Shown here: in pieces, positions 13,733 to 14,436 of the stretch
Position numbering within the stretch: the first letter of the stretch is position 1
How the letters are laid out: the number at the start of each line of letters is the position of its first letter
Assembly (NCBI GenBank): GCA_946885765.1
Contig: CAMPHD010000043.1
Location: 1 to 14,436, forward strand
Source of the DNA: an uncultured Thalassospira sp.
GTDB taxonomy: Bacteria; Pseudomonadota; Alphaproteobacteria; Rhodospirillales_A; Thalassospiraceae
Length of the DNA stretch: 14,436 nt
Reading direction: 5' to 3'
Notes under the pieces: model-generated
The model's input: only the letters and a program-made list of their open reading frames with translations
The model's database searches: none
What the model was told of the DNA's origin: nothing
Translations under genes and position numbers: made by a program

Positions 13733-13747
13733 GCCCCGTTTCGGGGC
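13733..13747 (+). repeat. GC-rich hairpin GCCCCG-TTT-CGGGGC
   Basis: A perfect 6-bp stem with a three-base loop, starting 4 bases after the terminator T tract and ending 27 bases before the next ATG. Lacking a T run, it is not a terminator; it may compete in folding with the preceding GGGGC stem or shape the ribosome-binding region (GGGGGAGG and AAGGGG). Confidence 0.5.
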
Positions 13748-13774
13748 GGAACAGGGGGAGGCACAAGGGGCATC

Positions 13775-14023
13775 ATGGGCAGTCTGTTTTCGACACCAAA
13801 ACCATCCGCGCCAGCGGCACCCCCACCGGTTGCCAGCACGCTCGCAAACCCGGCGTCCGTCGATGACGGGGAAAGTGCGGCAGAAGCGGCACGACGGGCG
13901 CGGACCGAGGCACTGGAGCGGCGACGCTATGGCCGGGCCGGTCTGATCGGCACGGGGTTTCGCGGGTTGCTATCGGACCGGATCGGCCGTGCGGCGGGTA
14001 GCAAAAATCTTTTGGGGGATTAG
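13775..14023 (+). CDS. Small proline/alanine-rich phage protein
   Basis: An 82-residue protein. M-G-S-L-F-S-T-P-K-P is followed by a Pro/Ala-rich linker (to about 28), a charged helix A-A-E-A-A-R-R-A-R-T-E-A-L-E-R-R-R (35-51) and G-R-A-G-L-I-G-T-G-F-R-G-L-L (53-66). This layout (short hydrophobic start, proline tract, charged helix, then a R-x-G-R-x-x-x-I-x-T-G-x-x-G-L block) is common in small proteins encoded next to the portal in podoviruses and prophages; a function is not established to my knowledge. The ATG at 13775 with AAGGGG four bases before it is preferred; an earlier open frame covers the terminators and is not protein-like. The stop is 3 bp from the next ATG. Confidence 0.8.
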   Translation: MGSLFSTPKPSAPAAPPPVASTLANPASVDDGESAAEAARRARTEALERRRYGRAGLIGTGFRGLLSDRIGRAAGSKNLLGD

Positions 14024-14026
14024 GCG

Positions 14027-14436
14027 ATGACAGAACGGCAGAACCGCAAAGCGCGCCCGGCCCGGAAGGTGGGTGCGGCGGGCAACGGACGGACGGGAAC
14101 GCAGCATGCTGCCGGTCGGAATGCGACCGGGCCGGGTGATGCCAGGCCGGGGGATGCCAGCCTGTCGGGAGCAGATCCGCGGTTGGCGAGATTTGGCCGG
14201 ATGGCGAAGGAGCCGGTGGGGCGCCGTGGTGCTGGTGCCGGTGCGGGGACAGGCAGCAATGCCGGGACCGGGGCCAAAACCGGTGCGATTGCGATTGCCG
14301 ATTTGCGGGCCCGGTTCCGGGCGGCGATGGGGCAGAAGCGCGGCTGGCTCCGGCATTGGCAGGAATGTTATGAATTCGCCCTGCCGCAGCGCAACGGGGC
14401 AAGCGAGCAGCCGGGGGCATCGGGTGGTGCATCGGG
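14027..14436 (+). CDS. T7-like head-tail connector (portal) protein, 3' partial
   Basis: First 136 residues of a gene that leaves the window. The recognisable block is L-R-A-R-F-R-A-A-M-G-Q-K-R-G-W-L-R-H-W-Q-E-C-Y-E-F-A-L-P-Q-R at about 92-121, shown here as separate residues. It matches the N-terminus of podovirus head-to-tail connecting proteins (gp8 of T7 and relatives), which usually begin within a few residues of it. Before it here is an unusual 90-residue, basic, Gly/Ala/Arg/Thr-rich low-complexity extension. The portal forms the dodecameric ring through which DNA is packaged and ejected. The ATG at 14027 follows the previous stop by 3 bp; the identification rests on one block, so it is good but not certain. 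Confidence 0.7.
   Translation, partial: MTERQNRKARPARKVGAAGNGRTGTQHAAGRNATGPGDARPGDASLSGADPRLARFGRMAKEPVGRRGAGAGAGTGSNAGTGAKTGAIAIADLRARFRAAMGQKRGWLRHWQECYEFALPQRNGASEQPGASGGAS

Larger units (their letters stand above)
12668..14436 (+). mobile_element. Left part of a phage-derived late-gene block
   Basis: From the ribosome site AGGAGGG (12668-12674) to the right edge, four co-directional genes and a complex leader resemble the start of a podovirus-like late region. The key evidence is the last gene, whose conserved block matches T7-like head-tail connectors, and the small P/A-rich protein just before it, a common phage companion. GC is higher than in the adjacent intergenic DNA. No integrase, terminase or att repeat is in view, so the element could be a prophage, a remnant or a gene-transfer-agent-like cluster. 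Confidence 0.6.

Noticed and set aside
13544..13774. Upstream extension of the small P/A-rich phage protein
   Set aside because: The extension reads through the tandem terminators; the ATG at 13775 with AAGGGG gives the family-like N-terminus.
1..14436. CRISPR array, rRNA, tRNA, insertion sequence or integrase
   Set aside because: No regularly spaced repeats, cloverleaf-like sequence, transposase or integrase motif was found on reading either strand.

Overview
The window reads like the chromosome of a marine or soil alphaproteobacterium of the Rhodospirillales, possibly Thalassospira-like. This rests on moderately high GC with strong GC bias at third codon positions, an S24 regulator of a type I know from alphaproteobacterial chromosomes, several TRAP and ABC uptake genes, and phage genes of a kind I recall from alphaproteobacteria. 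The genus is a guess from style; no rRNA or tRNA gene is present to settle it. The first permease gene enters from the left edge and the last phage gene runs off the right edge.

Region 1 (1-3660, + strand) is the distal part of an ABC import operon: an FbpB/AfuB-type double permease, its ATPase (ATGA overlap), and an inositol-monophosphatase-family enzyme 36 bp downstream. The binding protein is probably just outside the window. The ABC proteins look like the 'ferric iron' class, but the linked phosphatase makes a phosphorylated organic substrate worth considering. A shared hairpin separates this operon from a converging S24/LexA-like repressor gene (3661-4281, -).

Region 2 (4346-11619) is the most interesting part. 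A tight minus-strand operon runs dctP - dctQ - dctM - VOC protein - RuBisCO-like protein (RLP) - DUF1537 four-carbon-acid-sugar kinase, with a divergent LacI-family regulator at its head. Kinase plus RLP matches the last steps of the known 3-oxo-isoapionate branch of D-apiose catabolism (OiaK with OiaX or OiaT). The upstream apiose enzymes and the erythrulose-phosphate isomerases are absent, and a TRAP transporter and a VOC protein are present instead. The likely logic is uptake of a sugar acid by TRAP, phosphorylation by the kinase, cleavage or decarboxylation by the RLP, and control by the LacI protein through nested TGATG/CATCA inverted repeats. A 13-bp perfect hairpin with a T tract between dctP and dctQ probably lowers expression of everything after the binding protein.

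Region 3 (11620-12678) holds a strong bidirectional terminator, two small minus-strand genes (a YegP/DUF1508-type protein and an unknown 95-residue protein), and a roughly 350-bp AT-richer stretch with a perfect 9-bp inverted repeat.

Region 4 (12679-14436, + strand) is the left part of a phage-derived late-gene block: an unknown small helical protein, a protein with features of permuted papain-like hydrolases, a leader with a promoter-like sequence followed directly by three stem-loops, a small proline/alanine-rich phage protein, and the start of a T7-like head-tail connector (portal). No integrase, terminase or attachment site is visible, so intact prophage, remnant and gene-transfer-agent-like element cannot be told apart here.
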